From the NCBI GenBank assembly GCA_036768475.1, contig DAIPMW010000011.1, forward strand, positions 1 through 64,000: a DNA stretch of 64,000 nt. Reading direction: 5' to 3'. This document shows positions 7,733 to 17,309 of the stretch, piece by piece. This DNA comes from JAEUMD01 sp036768475 (lineage in GTDB: Bacteria; Pseudomonadota; Alphaproteobacteria; Rhizobiales; Hyphomicrobiaceae). The position numbers were made by a program, and so were the translations under genes. The notes under the pieces are model-generated. The model saw only the letters and a list, made by a program, of their open reading frames with translations. It did no database searches and had not been told where the DNA came from. The first letter of the stretch is position 1; each line of letters starts with the position of its first letter.

Positions 7733-9421
7733 ATGGCGACCGAAGAAAAGCTGGCCACGCTCACCGCGTTCCGCCCCGCGGATGCTCCCGGCAATGCCGG
7801 TGATATCGTAATCATCGGCGCCGGCCTCGCCGGCCTTTTCACGGCGTTACGCCTCACACCGCTGCCGGTGACCGTCGTCGCCGCCGCGCCGCTGGGCGAA
7901 GGCGCATCGAGTGTGTGGGCACAGGGTGGCATTGCGGCTGCCGTCGGTGAAGGCGATACGCCGGACAACCATGCCGCCGATACCATCCGCGCCGGCGCCG
8001 GAACCGTCGATCCCGCTATTGCCCAGCTCGTCGCCAGCGAGGCACCCGCCCGCATCGCCGACCTGTTGCGCTATGGCGTTCCCTTCGACCGCGACTTGGA
8101 AGGCCATTTCGTCCTGTCGCGCGAGGCGGCCCATTCCAAACACCGCGTCGTCCGCGTCGCCGGAGACCGCGCAGGCGCAGCCATCATGCAAGCGCTGATC
8201 GCCGAGGTGCGCAAGACACCGTCGATCCGAGTCCTTGAAGGCTACGAGGCAGAAGATCTGATCACGAGGAGCGGCACCGTGACAGGCGTCCGGTTGATCC
8301 GCGGCGAAGACCGCGGCAACGGCACTTACGAGCTGCTGCCTGCCCGCGCCGTCGTCATTGCCACCGGGGGAATAGGCGCCCTATACCGCGTCACCACGAA
8401 TCCGGCCTATGCGCGCGGCGAGGCGCTGGCTTTTGCCGCGCGTGCCGGTGCCATCGTCGCCGATGCCGAATTCGTTCAGTTCCACCCAACCGCGCTCGAC
8501 GTCGGTATCGAGCCCGCTCCGCTCGCCTCCGAGGCGTTGCGCGGCGAGGGCGCTATCCTCGTCAACTCCGACGGCCGGCGCTTCATGCGTGATGCCGATC
8601 CGCGCGCCGAACTCGCCCCGCGTGACATCGTCGCTCGCGCGGTGAACGCCGAGATCATGGCCGGGCGGCATGTCTTCCTCGATTGCCGCGAGGCCATTGG
8701 CCCGCGCTTTCCCGAGCTCTTCCCCACCGTCTACGCTCACTGCAAGGCGGCCGGCATCGACCCCGTTACCGAGCCTATCCCCGTCGCCCCTGCCGAGCAT
8801 TACCACATGGGCGGCATTGCTACCGATTCACGCGCACGCACCTCCGTCCCTGGCCTGTGGGCCATCGGCGAGGTCTCCTCGACCGGCCTCCACGGCGCTA
8901 ACCGGCTTGCCTCCAATTCGCTGCTTGAAGCCGTTGTTTTCGCAGGCCGCGCCGCTGAAGACATTGCTGCAATCGTCGGGAACGGTTGCAGCGTGACGCA
9001 GGCAGAACTTCATCCCGTTGCCGGTGCACCGCGCGCCGACCGTGAGGCGCGCGAGGGCTGCATCGCCACGATTCGCAACACCATGAGCAAGGATGTCGGC
9101 GTAATACGTACCAAGAGCGGACTGACACGTGCGCTTCTCACATTGCGTGAAATCGCCGATACCGCCGCAGAAGATGATATTCAGCTCGCCAACATGGTGC
9201 TTGCCGCGCGCTTCGTCACCGCAAGTGCACTGCTGCGCACCGAGAGTCGCGGCGGTCATTACCGTAGTGATTTCCCGCAGAGCGATCCCGCACAGGCCTG
9301 TCGCAGTTTCTTGACCCTTGCCGATGTCGAGGCGCTAGAAAATCGATTGGCCACCGCAACGGCGACCCAATCATGCGAAACGTGGATCTCAACTAGCGCC
9401 GAAGTGGTCTGCACACCATGA
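7733..9421 (+). CDS. nadB: L-aspartate oxidase
   Basis: The 562-residue flavoprotein oxidises L-aspartate to iminoaspartate, the substrate of NadA. The N-terminal FAD-binding loop is VIIGAGLAGLFTAL near residue 25. Later family motifs include SVWAQGGIAAA, QFHPTALD, EHYHMGGI and LHGANRLASNSLLEA. The start has a GCGAGGA ribosome-binding site. The last bases overlap the nadC start in an ATGA junction. About 86 bases separate it from nadA; no promoter is obvious there, so it is probably transcribed from the nadA promoter. Confidence 0.95.
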   Translation: MATEEKLATLTAFRPADAPGNAGDIVIIGAGLAGLFTALRLTPLPVTVVAAAPLGEGASSVWAQGGIAAAVGEGDTPDNHAADTIRAGAGTVDPAIAQLVASEAPARIADLLRYGVPFDRDLEGHFVLSREAAHSKHRVVRVAGDRAGAAIMQALIAEVRKTPSIRVLEGYEAEDLITRSGTVTGVRLIRGEDRGNGTYELLPARAVVIATGGIGALYRVTTNPAYARGEALAFAARAGAIVADAEFVQFHPTALDVGIEPAPLASEALRGEGAILVNSDGRRFMRDADPRAELAPRDIVARAVNAEIMAGRHVFLDCREAIGPRFPELFPTVYAHCKAAGIDPVTEPIPVAPAEHYHMGGIATDSRARTSVPGLWAIGEVSSTGLHGANRLASNSLLEAVVFAGRAAEDIAAIVGNGCSVTQAELHPVAGAPRADREAREGCIATIRNTMSKDVGVIRTKSGLTRALLTLREIADTAAEDDIQLANMVLAARFVTASALLRTESRGGHYRSDFPQSDPAQACRSFLTLADVEALENRLATATATQSCETWISTSAEVVCTP

Positions 9422-10281
9422 GGGTAACGATCGGGCTTGCCCCCCTGCATGGGCCGCTTGTGGCCAAGGCCGTTGCCGATGCGCTAGCCGAGGATCTGGG
9501 CCTTGCGGGCGATATTACAACCAATGCGACCATACCGGCTGACGCAACGGTACGCGCAAACATCCGTGCTCGCCGGCCCGGCACCATATCGGGTGTGACG
9601 GTTGCCAGGGCCGCCTTTCACGCGCTCGATCCCGCGATTGCATTCGAAGTCCGACGCCCAGACGCCAGCAGCGTCGAGCCCGGAGACGTGATTGCCGATG
9701 TGACGGGTAATGCGCGCGCAATCCTCACAGGCGAACGGGTCGCACTGAACTTCATGGGTCGCATGTCGGGTATCGCGACGCTTACGCGCCGCTATGTTGA
9801 AGCCGTCGAGGGAACAGGCGCGACGATCGTAGACACGCGCAAGACGACACCGGGCCTGCGCGCCTTCGAGAAGTATGGGGTGCGCTGTGGCGGCGGCATG
9901 AACCATCGCGTCGGCTTGTTCGACGCCGTACTCATCAAGGACAATCACATCGTCGCCGCCGGTGGCATCGATAAAGCGATCGCTGCGGCACGGGCTTTAG
10001 CAGGCCACATGGTCAAGGTCGAGATCGAGGTCGATACGCTGGCGCAGCTCGAAACAGTGATGCGCCACGACGTCGATGTGGTCCTGCTCGACAACATGAC
10101 GCCCGACATGCTGAGAAAGGCTGTGACAATGGTTGCTGGCCGCGCGCTGACCGAAGCTTCCGGTGGCGTCAACCTTGATACCGTACGCACCATTGCCGAG
10201 ACCGGCGTCGAATTCATTTCCGTAGGCGCACTGACCCATTCCGCCCCGGTCCTCGATCTTGGCCTGGACGTTATGGACTGA
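9418..10281 (+). CDS. nadC: Nicotinate-nucleotide pyrophosphorylase (carboxylating)
   Basis: The 287-residue product converts quinolinate and phosphoribosyl pyrophosphate into nicotinate mononucleotide. Signature segments are DTRKTTPGLRAFEKYGVRCGG split around residues 140-160, NHRVGLFDAVLIKDNH and VEIEVDTLAQLE, which include the active-site arginines, histidine and lysines. The start ATG overlaps the nadB stop codon, so the two are translationally coupled. With nadA and nadB it completes the aspartate route to NAD. Confidence 0.95.
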   Translation: MRVTIGLAPLHGPLVAKAVADALAEDLGLAGDITTNATIPADATVRANIRARRPGTISGVTVARAAFHALDPAIAFEVRRPDASSVEPGDVIADVTGNARAILTGERVALNFMGRMSGIATLTRRYVEAVEGTGATIVDTRKTTPGLRAFEKYGVRCGGGMNHRVGLFDAVLIKDNHIVAAGGIDKAIAAARALAGHMVKVEIEVDTLAQLETVMRHDVDVVLLDNMTPDMLRKAVTMVAGRALTEASGGVNLDTVRTIAETGVEFISVGALTHSAPVLDLGLDVMD

Positions 10282-10480
10282 ACACTGAGGGCTGGATCGA
10301 TTTCCCGCGGCATTGAGACACCTTGCCCGCCTCGTTACCCAGTTCCGCCATAGTTTCGGTCGACGTGGCAGGGTACGGACAAGACAGGAAAGCTGGCTCG
10401 CGCGCATCGGGTCGTGCCGCACTCACACTCCGACAGCCGCCAGAGCAAGTCTCGGCACATTCGAGCCCAGGAGGCGCACC

Positions 10481-10702
10481 GTGGACGCCATCTCAGTCAT
10501 TGTCATCATCGCTTCGGTGATGTTCGCCTCCGCCGTGATCACCGCGTTCCTGGCTCACATCAAGAATCGTGACGTCTCGTTCTGGGCCGCCTGGGGTTTC
10601 CTTTTCCCGCCCTCTCTTTTGGTCCTCGTCATGCTCGGCAGAAACAAGGGGCCACGTCCGCGCCGTCCGTCGCTGGACGAAGAAGACAAGATGCAACTCT
10701 AG
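10481..10702 (+). CDS. Small two-segment membrane protein
   Basis: The 73-residue product starts at a GTG with a GGAGG ribosome-binding site seven bases upstream. An upstream in-frame ATG would add 56 arginine-rich residues without support. Two hydrophobic stretches are visible, roughly residues 3-25 and 35-52, joined by HIKNRDVSF, followed by a charged tail ending in EEDKMQL. No family is recognised. It is 199 bases after nadC on the same strand and may be independently transcribed. Confidence 0.6.
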   Translation: MDAISVIVIIASVMFASAVITAFLAHIKNRDVSFWAAWGFLFPPSLLVLVMLGRNKGPRPRRPSLDEEDKMQL

Positions 10703-10773
10703 AGACGGTCGGGACTCAGTAACAATGCAGCCGCCACAGATCCGTCCGGTGACACAAGCAACCCTATAAAAAT

Positions 10774-11715
10774 TCAAGATGCGCTGCCGCGAGGCCGTTT
10801 GATCCCACAGCGTTCCATCGGCTGCGCCGTCGTCGACCATCCGTCCTTGGTGACGACCACGACATAGCGGCGGCAATCAGGTGCAGCCCCCGCAACGAAA
10901 TGCACCATGAAGAGGGCGAGCTTCGGCTGCCGCTGGCGTGGCCATACGAAATTGTCGCCATCACCTGCCTCGGCCACCGCCTTCTGAATTGCAATTCCGG
11001 CATTGCGATAGTCCGTATCGGACAATCGCGACAGCAAGACTCGCGATAGCTCCGGATGCAGCCCCACGGCTAGCGCGCGCTTTTGATAGGGATCGGCTGG
11101 ATCGACTTTGGGCGGCGGCAGCGGTGTCACCTCTGCTGGGGCATCAGAGCCGCTCGCCCTGCCAGAGCCATCCTGCGTGCCGCTCTCGGCTGACGCATCC
11201 GCTGGCTCCGGCGAATCTACCGGGGTGCGGACAACGGCATCGCTCGCAGCAAGGGGGGGCTTGGACCCTTCCTCCTCTGAACCATCAATAGCGACGCCCG
11301 CACCAACATGCGGCGCATCTGCAAGATCGCGAGTGGCGATCGGCTCCGCCGGCTGCACCGGATTCATGTCGGCAGCGACCTGCCCTTGAAGCTGATCGCG
11401 CTGGCCATCGGCGCGCGAATTACTACGCTCCAGCACCGTCATCACCTGACTGATCTGGTCCGACACCAGCGGCCACCACATCGCCTCCGTCTTCAGTGCA
11501 CCCCACCCGACAGCGCATAGCGCGAGACTGATGACAAGCGCACGGCCCATCGAGCGGCCGCGCTGCCGCGGTCGATGGATCGGTTCTCCTGGATGACTAA
11601 GACAGAATTCATCACCTTGAGGCGCGCCATCGTGCCCGCGCCAGATGAACTCGCGCGGCTCCTCGTAATCGAATTGCGGAAAGCTCGTAGCCGCGGTGTG
11701 TGGTCGAACTGCCAT
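10774..11715 (-). CDS. Hypothetical single-pass membrane protein
   Basis: The 313-residue product has an acidic-basic N-terminal tail, one membrane segment near residues 57-72 (ALVISLALCAVGWGAL) and a Pro/Ala/Ser-rich linker. A compact C-terminal region follows (about residues 205-310, containing QPKLALFMVHFVAGAAP and CRRYVVVVTKDGWS). No enzyme motif is visible and I do not recognise the family. The topology suggests a cytoplasmic tail with a periplasmic C-terminal domain. It is convergent with the small membrane protein upstream and followed on the same strand order by truA. Confidence 0.6.
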   Translation of the reverse strand: MAVRPHTAATSFPQFDYEEPREFIWRGHDGAPQGDEFCLSHPGEPIHRPRQRGRSMGRALVISLALCAVGWGALKTEAMWWPLVSDQISQVMTVLERSNSRADGQRDQLQGQVAADMNPVQPAEPIATRDLADAPHVGAGVAIDGSEEEGSKPPLAASDAVVRTPVDSPEPADASAESGTQDGSGRASGSDAPAEVTPLPPPKVDPADPYQKRALAVGLHPELSRVLLSRLSDTDYRNAGIAIQKAVAEAGDGDNFVWPRQRQPKLALFMVHFVAGAAPDCRRYVVVVTKDGWSTTAQPMERCGIKRPRGSAS

Positions 11716-11882
11716 GGCTCACCCCCAATAGTGCCCGTGACGAGTACCACCCTCCCCAGTTGCATATGCTCCATCAAGACGCGGCAGAAAAATGGCAGAA
11801 TCACAATAAGTTGGCGTATTTTGCTTAGGATCGTTCTGACGATAACGCATGGCCAGTTCACAAGGCGCGCATGTATCGCAAT

Positions 11883-12635
11883 TCAGCGGGCTTGCTGAGG
11901 ATAATCGACACCGACCAGATAGAGCCCCGAAGCTGGAGCAACCACGCCACATGCTGAGCGGTCGCGCACCTCGAGCGCGCGGCGCACGTCGTCGATCTGC
12001 CAGCGCCCGTCGCCGACGTGCTTCAACGTGCCGACCATCGAGCGTACCTGATGATGTAGGAACGAACGCGCCGATGCGCGGATCTGGACCTCATCGCCGT
12101 CGCGCACGACATCGAGCCGATCGAGCGTCTTCTGCGGCGACGCTGCCTGACATTGCGCAGCGCGGAACGTGGTGAAGTCATGATTGCCTGTGAGATGGCG
12201 CGCAGCTTCCGCCATGCGCTCCGCATCGAGCGGCACGCTGACCCACCACACCCGGTTCTGATCAAGCGCCGGCCGCGCCCGCCGGTTCAGTATCCGGTAG
12301 AGATAATGGCGCTTGACGGCCGAGAAGCGCGCATCGAAATCACCGGGCGCATCAACGCAGTCGAGCACTACAATCGGCGCGGGCTTCAAGTGATAATTGA
12401 TTGCCTCGCGGATCCGGAATGGATCACGCGGCTGGCGCAAATCGAAGTGAGCCACCTGACCCAGCGCATGTACGCCGGCATCCGTGCGGCCCGCCGCCCG
12501 CATTGAAACCTGCTCGCTGCAAAATGCCCGCAAGGCCGCTTCGATCGCGCCTTGGATCGAAACGCCCGCAGCCTGCCGCTGCCAGCCGACGAACGGCGTG
12601 CCGTCGTATTCAATTCTAATTCTGTAGCGAGGCAA
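11883..12635 (-). CDS. truA: tRNA pseudouridine synthase A
   Basis: The roughly 250-residue product modifies uridines 38-40 in the tRNA anticodon arm. The catalytic aspartate is in the motif GRTDAGVHALGQVAHFD, and the family blocks YRIRIEYDGTPFVGWQRQ and FLHHQVRSMVGTL are clear. The start is taken as a TTG giving (M)PRYRIRIEYDGT, where family members normally begin. A TTG 17 codons upstream is possible but adds unrelated sequence. It is the last gene of the def-fmt-truA group, which is interrupted here by a secreted-protein gene and a family B repeat. Confidence 0.92.
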   Translation of the reverse strand: MPRYRIRIEYDGTPFVGWQRQAAGVSIQGAIEAALRAFCSEQVSMRAAGRTDAGVHALGQVAHFDLRQPRDPFRIREAINYHLKPAPIVVLDCVDAPGDFDARFSAVKRHYLYRILNRRARPALDQNRVWWVSVPLDAERMAEAARHLTGNHDFTTFRAAQCQAASPQKTLDRLDVVRDGDEVQIRASARSFLHHQVRSMVGTLKHVGDGRWQIDDVRRALEVRDRSACGVVAPASGLYLVGVDYPQQAR

Positions 12636-12709
12636 ACCAAGCAATCCCGAGCGAAGCAGACAGCAAACGAAAGACGCCGCGCTCAACGCGCGGCGCCCGA
12701 ATTCCCGGA

Positions 12710-12828
12710 GTCTGATCGGCTGTGATGGAAGCGCTCATGCGTCCATCGAAAGCGTCAATCAGACGTCACACAAGGGGTTTGAGCAGGCCACAATCGTTCA
12801 AGCGATCGACCACTGAAACCTGCTCTAT
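12710..12828 (+). repeat. Intergenic palindromic repeat family B, copy 2
   Basis: It shows the same plan as copy 1: an outer GTCTGATCGGC...TCAATCAGAC hairpin enclosing GATGGAAGCG and its imperfect complement, then a second hairpin with GAGCAGGCC and CCTGCTCTA ends. Base changes are scattered in both arms, some of them compensating, which suggests selection for folding. It lies between truA and a small secreted-protein gene. Confidence 0.75.
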
Positions 12829-12886
12829 CCTTGACGCGGCCGAACCTCAAGTCACTCGTCGCAACCAGATGTGCGGCGCTGAAAGC

Positions 12887-13312
12887 TCAGTTCTTACCGC
12901 CGCGATGCCCAAAGGCCGGAGCCCCGTTTGCGCCGCCCTTATGGTGGTGGCCTTGCCCAAAATGGCGACCATGTCCACCATATCTGCCATACCCGCCCCA
13001 GAAACCACCAATGATATCGCCGCCCGAATGACCTTCGCTAGAATCTTCCGTATAATTGTAGTTGTAGTTCCGCTCGGTCACATAGGTCTCGTTGAACCCG
13101 AGGCTCAATGGCGTCGCCCCATTCGGGTTGACGATCACCCGTTCGGTTGGGGGCAGCGGACGAAATACGCGCACGCCCTCCTCAATCGTCACCACCGCGC
13201 CATAGAACGGACGCGTCTCGATTCGGGTCGTGCCGGCCGCCAAGACCGGCGTTACCGCCGAACCGGCACACAATGCAGCGGCCGCAACAATCACGGCTTT
13301 GAAGGTACGCAT
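12887..13312 (-). CDS. Small secreted Gly/His-rich protein
   Basis: The 141-residue product has a clear Sec signal peptide (MRTFKAVIVAAAALCAGSAV, cleaved near APVLAAG-like sequence). A short conserved-looking middle follows (VVTIEEGVRVFRPLPPTERVIVNPNG) and then a tail rich in glycine, histidine, tyrosine and asparagine, with YNYNYTED and a GHGRHFGQGHHHKGG run. The histidine-rich tail could bind metal ions; that is inference. The ATG is preceded by GGAGG, which settles the start. It is between truA and fmt on the same strand. No family is recognised. Confidence 0.65.
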   Translation of the reverse strand: MRTFKAVIVAAAALCAGSAVTPVLAAGTTRIETRPFYGAVVTIEEGVRVFRPLPPTERVIVNPNGATPLSLGFNETYVTERNYNYNYTEDSSEGHSGGDIIGGFWGGYGRYGGHGRHFGQGHHHKGGANGAPAFGHRGGKN

Positions 13313-13445
13313 ATGGCTAGGCCTCCTCGATCTGGCGGGCGGGCGCATTTCCTCCACCCCGTACATACGCTCCCGCCAGTCTAACGGGACAAGGTGGCAG
13401 GTCCTTAAGACTTTCTAAACGATGATTAACGCCACAGTCCACGGA

Positions 13446-14387
13446 TCATCTGCCGCCGATCTGCGTGCCCGGCGCAATCGGGAAACCACGGCAGAATTCG
13501 TCGATTGTCACCGCTGAGCGTCCGGCACGCTGCACAACGAGCGGCCGGATGGCGCGATCCGCGCAGGCTATCGCAAGGCGCTCGTCCAGGACACGCCCTG
13601 GCGCACCGCTCCCAGGTGCCACCTCCGCCTTCAGCACTTTGATGCGCTCCCGCTTCCCCGATGCCTCGATCTCGAACCAGGCGCCCGGAAACGGTGACAG
13701 GCCGTGGATTTGGTTCCTCACCTGGTCGGCCGGTCGCGCAAAATCGATGCGCGTCTCTGCCTTGTCGATCTTGCGCGCATAGGTGACACCCTCTTCGGAC
13801 TGCGACACCGACCTAAGCGTACCCGCAGCCAGACCGTCGAGTGTCTCCGCCAGCAGTTCCGCGCCCATATCCGCCAAGCGGTCATGCAGCACACCGGTGG
13901 TCTCGTCCGATCCGATCGGCGTTCGCGCCGTCATCAGCACCGGCCCAGTGTCCAGCCCTTCCTCCATCTGCATCGTCATGACGCCGGTCTCTCTGTCCCC
14001 CGCCATGATCGCCCGATGGATCGGTGCTGCGCCGCGCCAGCGCGGCAGCAGGGACGCATGCACGTTGATGCAGCCAAACCGGGGAGATTGAAGGATCGCC
14101 TTCGGCAGCAATTGCCCGTAGGCGATCACCACGGCCACATCCGCGCGAAGCGCTGCGAACCGCGCTTGCTCCTCGGCGGATTTCAGGCTCGCGGGCGTGT
14201 GCACCTCGAGCCCCTGTTCAAGCGCCACGCGATGCACCGGCGAAGGCGTGTCGGCGAGCCCACGCCGCCCTGCAGGGCGCGGCGGCTGCGTGTAGACGGC
14301 CGTAACGCGATGTCCGGACGCCAGCACCGCACGCAGCGTCGGCACCGAGAAATCAGGCGTTCCCATGAAAACGAGATCGAGACTCAA
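13446..14387 (-). CDS. fmt: Methionyl-tRNA formyltransferase
   Basis: The 313-residue product formylates initiator Met-tRNA using 10-formyl-tetrahydrofolate. The N-terminal formyltransferase domain has LVFMGTPDFSVPTLRA. The catalytic triad region is INVHASLLPRWRGAAPIHRAI with asparagine and histidine, followed by an aspartate in EEGLDTGPVL. The C-terminal tRNA-binding domain contains IHGLSPFPGAWFE. The start is a TTG with a run of six G residues upstream. It lies 47 bases after def, the usual operon partner. Confidence 0.95.
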   Translation of the reverse strand: MSLDLVFMGTPDFSVPTLRAVLASGHRVTAVYTQPPRPAGRRGLADTPSPVHRVALEQGLEVHTPASLKSAEEQARFAALRADVAVVIAYGQLLPKAILQSPRFGCINVHASLLPRWRGAAPIHRAIMAGDRETGVMTMQMEEGLDTGPVLMTARTPIGSDETTGVLHDRLADMGAELLAETLDGLAAGTLRSVSQSEEGVTYARKIDKAETRIDFARPADQVRNQIHGLSPFPGAWFEIEASGKRERIKVLKAEVAPGSGAPGRVLDERLAIACADRAIRPLVVQRAGRSAVTIDEFCRGFPIAPGTQIGGR

Positions 14388-14434
14388 GATCGGCCCCCCT
14401 GGACGTGTGGATGCTCACCGCAGGCTTTCAAGCC

Positions 14435-14947
14435 TCACAGAGCGCTGCGCGCCTGTTTCTTGAAGCGACGCACCACCATGTCCCGCTTGAGCCGTGACAG
14501 GAAGTCTATGATGAGCTTGCCGTCGAGGTGATCCATCTCGTGCTGTATGGCCGTCGCAAGGAGACCGTCGGCCGTGATCTCCTGCTGCTTGCCCTCGCGA
14601 TCAACATATCGCACCGTGAGCGTCGACGGCCGCTCGATGTCGACAAGCACATCGGGGATCGAGAGGCAGCCTTCCTCGTAAACGCGCGACTCATCCCCCA
14701 GCCGGACGATCTCGGGGTTGATCATGGCGATCGGGTTGCGAGGCTCCTCCTTGTCGGTGACGTCGAGGACCAGAAGCCTTTTGGGGACCGCCACCTGGAT
14801 TGCGGCCAGGCCGATGCCTGGTGCGGCATACATCGTCTCCAACATGTCGTCGATCAGCCGCCGCATATCGTCGTCCACCCGTTCGATGGGTGACGATGGA
14901 GCTCGCAAAACTGGATCCGGCAGCGTTATGATAGGTAGCTTGGCCAT
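14435..14947 (-). CDS. def: Peptide deformylase
   Basis: The 170-residue metalloenzyme removes the formyl group from nascent proteins. The three family motifs are intact: GIGLAAIQV, EEGCLSIP with the metal-binding cysteine, and HEMDHLDGKLIID with two histidines and the catalytic glutamate. The start ATG gives MAKLPIITLPDPVLR, the normal family N-terminus; the open frame upstream is not conserved-looking. It forms a pair with fmt, so formylation and deformylation are encoded together. Confidence 0.95.
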   Translation of the reverse strand: MAKLPIITLPDPVLRAPSSPIERVDDDMRRLIDDMLETMYAAPGIGLAAIQVAVPKRLLVLDVTDKEEPRNPIAMINPEIVRLGDESRVYEEGCLSIPDVLVDIERPSTLTVRYVDREGKQQEITADGLLATAIQHEMDHLDGKLIIDFLSRLKRDMVVRRFKKQARSAL

Positions 14948-15129
14948 GGCAGTGACATAAGGGCCCGCCCCGCGCCGGTCAATCGCGGCGCACCGACGCG
15001 CCATCCTTGGCTCTGCCTGCCTCGGCCGGAGCACCAACGGTGCTCAGCACCGCCCATGTCAGGTTAGGCAGCAGGAAAAGGCATGGCGGGCGCCCCGCAA
15101 TGGCCTGACGCGAACGTCCCCGGCGAAAA

Positions 15130-15846
15130 TCAACCAGTTCTGCGGCTGGTCGTGCGAGCGCCCAGCACCGCCTCGCGCGCAATAAGCGTCAATATTCGCG
15201 CGCCGGCACGCACCGTACCCTGCAGCGTCCCGGATATCTTCGAGGTGCCGATGCGCCGCCGATATCGCACTGGCCGCTCCATCGTGAGAAGTCCTTGCTG
15301 CGCCGCCTTGATCTGCATTTCCACAGTCCACCCGAAGGTCCGATCCGCCATGCCGAACTGCTCCAAGGCGGCCCGCCGGATCGCCCGGAACGGCCCCAGA
15401 TCGGTATAACGCACCGACCAGATCCACCAGACGAGCCGCGTCGCCAGCCAATTCCCGAAACGCTGCTGTGGGGTCAGCGACCCCGCCTCGGCCTCGCCCG
15501 TGACGCGCGAGCCGATCACCAGGTCCGCGCGACCTGCAACGATGGGATCGACGAGCATGTGCATTTGTTCGGGGTAATCGGAGTAATCACCGTCGAGGAA
15601 CACAATCACGTCGACGGCGGACATGACGCCAAGTCCGCCAAGGCAAGCCGCGCCATAGCCCCGCTCATCAACATAGACCACCCTGGCGCCCATCGCTCGC
15701 GCGACATCTGCGGTCGCGTCGGTCGAACCGTTGTCGGCAACAACCACGCAATCGACCCATGCCGGCAACGCAGCGAGAACCGAGCCGATCGCCTTCTCCT
15801 CGTTGAAGGCCGGTATGATGCAGCCGATGTGAAGACCGCCGCGCAC
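15130..15846 (-). CDS. Family 2 glycosyltransferase (polyprenol-phosphate-sugar type)
   Basis: The 238-residue product has the GT-A fold start CIIPAFNEEKAIGSVL, the nucleotide-binding VADNGSTDAT, and the metal-binding VFLDGDYSDYPEQM, with DLGPFRAIRR and FGWTVEMQIKA further on. This pattern matches DPM1/DPG-synthase-like enzymes that charge polyprenyl phosphate with a sugar. No transmembrane tail is visible. The start is a GTG and its ribosome-binding site is weak, so the start could be a few codons off. Donor and acceptor cannot be read from sequence. Confidence 0.82.
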   Translation of the reverse strand: MRGGLHIGCIIPAFNEEKAIGSVLAALPAWVDCVVVADNGSTDATADVARAMGARVVYVDERGYGAACLGGLGVMSAVDVIVFLDGDYSDYPEQMHMLVDPIVAGRADLVIGSRVTGEAEAGSLTPQQRFGNWLATRLVWWIWSVRYTDLGPFRAIRRAALEQFGMADRTFGWTVEMQIKAAQQGLLTMERPVRYRRRIGTSKISGTLQGTVRAGARILTLIAREAVLGARTTSRRTG

Positions 15847-16045
15847 GCTGTTTCAAGTCCAATCTGTTGATGATCCGCCGATCCGCATCGCACGGGCGAG
15901 CACCGGTCTGCAAGAATGGGGCGCGCCCGATGGTTATTCGCAAGACGCCCCTTCGCATGCATGGCAATCGCCGCGGGCTTCGCTATTCTCTTGCCCAAGA
16001 GGTTGAACCGGGCAACCCGAGACGATCGTCCTCGATGGGAAGCGC

Positions 16046-17284
16046 ATGACTAAACCCTACATCATCGGCTGGGAGGAGTGGCTGGCGTTACCCGATCTCG
16101 GGTTGCCCGCGATCAAGGCCAAGGTCGACACGGGTGCCCGCACGTCCGCCTTGCATGCGCACCTGATCGAGCCTTTCGGACCGGTCGACGCACCGCTGGT
16201 GCGTTTCACCGTTCACCCGATTGCAGGGCGCACCGATGTCGAGGTCACATGCTCCGCTCCGATCATCGGCCGGCGCGAGGTGACGAGTTCGAATGGCGAG
16301 CGCGAGATTCGTTACGTGATCCGAACCAATGTTCTCATGGGTCCGCGCACATGGCCGATCGAGGTGACGCTGACCAACCGCGAGTCGATGGCTTACCGGA
16401 TGCTTCTCGGCCGTCAGGCGATTCAGGACGACATGTTCGTCGATCCCGCATCGTCGTTCCGCCAGCCCAAGCTCTCCTACAAGCTTTACAAGCATATGCC
16501 GCGCCGCGCGCCGGTCCAGCGGGCGCTGCGCATTGCCATCCTCACCGATTCCATCAACGTGCAGACCACATCGCGCATCGCCACCGCTGCCTATGAGCGC
16601 GGTCACGTCGTCGAAACACTCATTGCCGACGAGTTGGCTCTGGCTTTCGACAACTTCATCCCCTCGCTCACGCTCGGCGATGCGACACTGGGGCATTTCG
16701 ACTTTGTCGTGCCGCAGTTCGATGTCGCTAGCCAGCCCTTTGCACTGCACGTTCTCCGTCAGCTCGAACTGATGGGCTCAACGCCACTCAACAGCTCCAG
16801 CGCCCTGGCCACTCTTGCTGATCCGGTCGCCGTGCGCCAGTTGCTGATGGCAAGCCGGATCCCGACGCTGGGACCCGACCGCATCGAAAGTACGACGGTG
16901 CTTGATGCTGCCGTCACCGCCTCCCAGCAACATGCGATCCGCGTCCTTGTCATCGGCCGCAGCGCGGTGGCGGCCATCCGCATGGAATCAGGGCGCGGTG
17001 TCGGCCCCGTGCTTCCGCCCATTGCGCGGGCCATCCAGCGCATGGCCCGCCACACCTCTGGTGTCCTCACGCTGCGGATGGCATCAATTGACATTGCGCA
17101 GACGGACGGCGCCCGTCATGTGACCGCAGTTAATGCCATGCCCCGGCTGTCCGAGTTCATGATCCACACGGGCTTGGTCGCGGCACCGCTGATCGTAACT
17201 GAAGCGGAAGCACAAACGCGCTCGTGGTCGCGACACCGTGGCAGCGATCCCGAAACACACCTCACAATCGTCGACAGTAACTGA
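16046..17284 (+). CDS. RimB-like aspartic protease domain fused to degenerate RimK-like domain
   Basis: The 412-residue product joins two domains. Residues 1-145 match the ATP-dependent zinc protease (RimB/PF05618) family, a retropepsin-like fold, with KVDTGARTSALHA as the active-site loop and MLLGRQAI later. Residues about 160-390 resemble RimK: a pre-ATP-grasp part (LRIAILTDSINVQTTSRI, VLRQLELMGSTPLNSSSAL) and a closing VNAMPRLSEF like the RimK VNSSPGL motif. The central ATP-grasp lysine and glycine-rich loop is not recognisable, so ligase activity is doubtful. RimK adds glutamate to ribosomal protein S6 and RimB trims it; a role in such tail modification is inference. Confidence 0.75.
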   Translation: MTKPYIIGWEEWLALPDLGLPAIKAKVDTGARTSALHAHLIEPFGPVDAPLVRFTVHPIAGRTDVEVTCSAPIIGRREVTSSNGEREIRYVIRTNVLMGPRTWPIEVTLTNRESMAYRMLLGRQAIQDDMFVDPASSFRQPKLSYKLYKHMPRRAPVQRALRIAILTDSINVQTTSRIATAAYERGHVVETLIADELALAFDNFIPSLTLGDATLGHFDFVVPQFDVASQPFALHVLRQLELMGSTPLNSSSALATLADPVAVRQLLMASRIPTLGPDRIESTTVLDAAVTASQQHAIRVLVIGRSAVAAIRMESGRGVGPVLPPIARAIQRMARHTSGVLTLRMASIDIAQTDGARHVTAVNAMPRLSEFMIHTGLVAAPLIVTEAEAQTRSWSRHRGSDPETHLTIVDSN

Positions 17285-17309
17285 AATTGCCCCACGGGTT
17301 GGCCCGTAA

